From the NCBI GenBank assembly GCA_002418285.1, contig DIDT01000036.1, positions 1-31,460 of the forward strand: a DNA stretch of 31,460 nucleotides. Reading direction: 5' to 3'. The translations under genes and the position numbers were made by a program. The notes beneath the pieces are model-generated. The model made no database searches. It saw nothing but the letters and a program-made list of their open reading frames with translations, and was not told the origin of the DNA. Of this stretch, positions 30,076-31,460 are shown piece by piece; positions within the stretch are counted from its first letter, which is position 1, and each line of letters begins with the position of its first letter. This stretch comes from Phycisphaerales bacterium UBA5793. Lineage in GTDB: Bacteria; Planctomycetota; Phycisphaerae; Phycisphaerales; UBA5793.

Positions 30076-31460
30076 GTGGTTCATCGTCTTCCGCTTTTCG
30101 TTGCATTGTGCGCTGGCCTGACGCAGTTCACGCCGGGCGTCTTCACGAGTCACGCCGCGCTGGCCCAGGATGCAGCGACCGACGCGTCGTATCACACCTA
30201 CGACCAGTTGACCGCTTCGCTCAAGGCGCTCGCCGCCGAACACAGCAATGCGATCCAACTGACCTCGATCGGTGAGAGCCTGAAGATGCGCAACATCTGG
30301 GCCCTGCGCGTCGCTCTGCCCGGCACGGTCGAGCCTGACAAGCGACCCTCGGTGCTGCTGACGGCCAACATCGATGGTGATCACCTGGTGGGCAGTGAGG
30401 TCGCGGTGCGTGCAGTGCGCGAACTGCTCGAGCGGGCAGGCGCCGACGGCGAATCGCCGGCGGCGAAGCTGCTCAGCAAGTACACGCTCTACGTCGTGCC
30501 GCGCGTCAACCCTGACGCCGCCGAACTCTACTTCGCCAATCTCAAGCAGGAAGTGGTGCGCAACCTGCATTCGGATGATGCTGACCGCGACCTGCAGACC
30601 GATGAAGATCCGCCCAACGACCTCAACGGCGACGGCCTGATCACCATGATGCGCGTCTTCGACCCGGAGAAAGCCAATCGACTGGCCGACCCCGACGAAC
30701 CTCGCCTCGACATTGCGCCCAATGCCGAAAAGGGCCAGCGAGCCGAGTTCTACGTCATGGTCGAAGGCGTCGATGACGACAAGGACGGCGCCTACAACGA
30801 AGATGACAGAGGCGGCGTCGATCTCAACCGCAACTTCATGCACGGCTGGCAGGAGCACAGCGACGGCGCGGGCGAGTACCCGGTCTCCGAACCTGAGTCG
30901 CTGGCGCTGCTTCGCTACGCACTCTCGCACCAGAACATCGCCATCGCGTTGACCTACGGCCGACACGACAATCTCAACAACGTTCCCAACGGCCAGGGTT
31001 CGCTCAACGGCGGCGCGCCGGCGAACATCGACGGGGCCGACGTGCCCATCTACCGCGCCGTCAGTGAAGTCTTCAAGAAGATCACCGGCCTGCAGAACGT
31101 GACCAGCCCGCCGATCGACGGCGCGTTCGAAGCCTGGGCGTATGCGCAGTACGGCATTCCGTCGTTTGCCACGCCGGTCTGGAGTCGGCCGAGCGAGCCG
31201 GCGCCTGAAGGCGAGGGAAACAAGGCTGAGGGTGAAGCGCCTGCCGGAGGTGGCGGCGGCAACGCCAACCCGGCTCCAACCGATGACTTCTCCGACATTC
31301 TGCAGGCCGCCAACGCGCGCGGCATGGAAATCACGCTCGAACAACTGCAGGCCATGCCGCCCGATCGCATCGCCATGTTCCGTCGCATGATCCAGGGCGG
31401 CGGACCCGGTGGCGGCGGAGGTGCAGGCGGCGGCGCGCAGCCGCCCCCGGGTGGAGGTGG
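30076..31460 (+). CDS. Secreted M14 carboxypeptidase-like protein, 3' end outside the window
   Basis: The frame opens at GTG 30076 (GAGGAGGT five bases upstream) and runs to the window edge, giving at least 461 residues. The signal peptide is about residues 1-31 (LPLFVALCAGLTQF to ALAQ). Fold markers of M14 peptidases are visible: TANIDGDHLVGSE (96-108), YTLYVVPRVNPDAAE, GGVDLNRNF with Arg252 (246-254), EYPVSEPESLALL, and GAFEAWAYAQYGIPSFATPVW. Two catalytic features are missing as judged by eye: the zinc-binding HxxE is replaced by D-G-D-H, and the segment before the usual catalytic Glu reads ATPVW. His297 in YGRHDN could be the third metal ligand. A Gly/Pro-rich tail lies past about 380. 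It may be an inactive or altered M14 protein of the cell surface. The true C-terminus is not seen. Confidence 0.8.
   Translation, partial: MVHRLPLFVALCAGLTQFTPGVFTSHAALAQDAATDASYHTYDQLTASLKALAAEHSNAIQLTSIGESLKMRNIWALRVALPGTVEPDKRPSVLLTANIDGDHLVGSEVAVRAVRELLERAGADGESPAAKLLSKYTLYVVPRVNPDAAELYFANLKQEVVRNLHSDDADRDLQTDEDPPNDLNGDGLITMMRVFDPEKANRLADPDEPRLDIAPNAEKGQRAEFYVMVEGVDDDKDGAYNEDDRGGVDLNRNFMHGWQEHSDGAGEYPVSEPESLALLRYALSHQNIAIALTYGRHDNLNNVPNGQGSLNGGAPANIDGADVPIYRAVSEVFKKITGLQNVTSPPIDGAFEAWAYAQYGIPSFATPVWSRPSEPAPEGEGNKAEGEAPAGGGGGNANPAPTDDFSDILQAANARGMEITLEQLQAMPPDRIAMFRRMIQGGGPGGGGGAGGGAQPPPGGG

Noticed and set aside
30046..31344. 432-residue minus-strand frame at the right end
   Set aside because: Antisense to the M14-like gene, which has a signal peptide, a ribosome-binding site and conserved motifs.
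31376..31460. G-rich tandem-like sequence at the window end
   Set aside because: It codes for Gly/Pro-rich tail residues of the M14-like protein in frame, so no separate repeat element is needed.
1..31460. CRISPR arrays, insertion sequences, integrases, phage genes
   Set aside because: No regularly spaced repeats, no transposase or integrase motifs and no terminal inverted repeats were seen on either strand by eye.

Overview
The window is GC-rich, bacterial and densely coded on both strands. Its gene content suggests a planctomycete, probably of the Phycisphaerae: two tandem pseudopilin genes of the H-X9-DG type, secreted FG-GAP proteins, several sulfotransferases, a DUF1844 protein, a B. 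subtilis-type succinate dehydrogenase cytochrome b and frequent GTG starts. This placement is inference from gene content; no rRNA is present.

Layout. (1) 1-2371, minus strand: NAD(P)H-hydrate epimerase, a membrane-anchored HtrA-like protease and a 3-methyladenine DNA glycosylase cut by the window edge. (2) 2475-7626: two family 2 glycosyltransferases and three sulfotransferases in mixed orientation, which looks like a set for making and sulfating a surface glycan or lipid. (3) 7619-9327, minus: a parvulin-like lipoprotein overlapping yraN. (4) 9487-12828, plus: a DUF1844 protein, then sdhC and sdhA, with no sdhB following. (5) 12838-14572, minus: three translationally coupled genes (TIGR04255-like protein, 'NWDSYGA' protein, unknown small protein) with a less GC-biased codon choice; this is the best candidate for an undescribed transferred system. 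(6) 14745-17446, minus: an amino-acid permease fused to universal-stress domains, overlapping a small membrane protein. (7) 17574-19796, minus: two tandem pseudopilins and guanylate kinase. (8) 19896-21182: a DUF4870 membrane protein converging on a dolichol-phosphate-mannose-synthase-like glycosyltransferase. (9) 21300-25748, plus: a 2Fe-2S ferredoxin and IscX, neighbours in many isc operons, here separated by two secreted FG-GAP genes. The first of these is interrupted by a run of nine G inside its signal peptide. (10) 25778-29640: a PhnP-like metallo-beta-lactamase-fold hydrolase, then a convergent minus-strand operon encoding a DoxX-like protein with a long Pro/Glu-rich linker, a von Willebrand A protein and a TPR-like exported protein. 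(11) 29801-29882: tRNA-Leu(UAG). (12) 30076 to the end: a secreted M14-like protein lacking expected zinc and catalytic residues.

Most genes are housekeeping or envelope functions. The accessory signal is concentrated in the coupled triad at 12838-14572 and the FG-GAP pair at 21919-25440. I saw no CRISPR array, transposase, integrase or rRNA. No stretch longer than 300 bases is without a gene.
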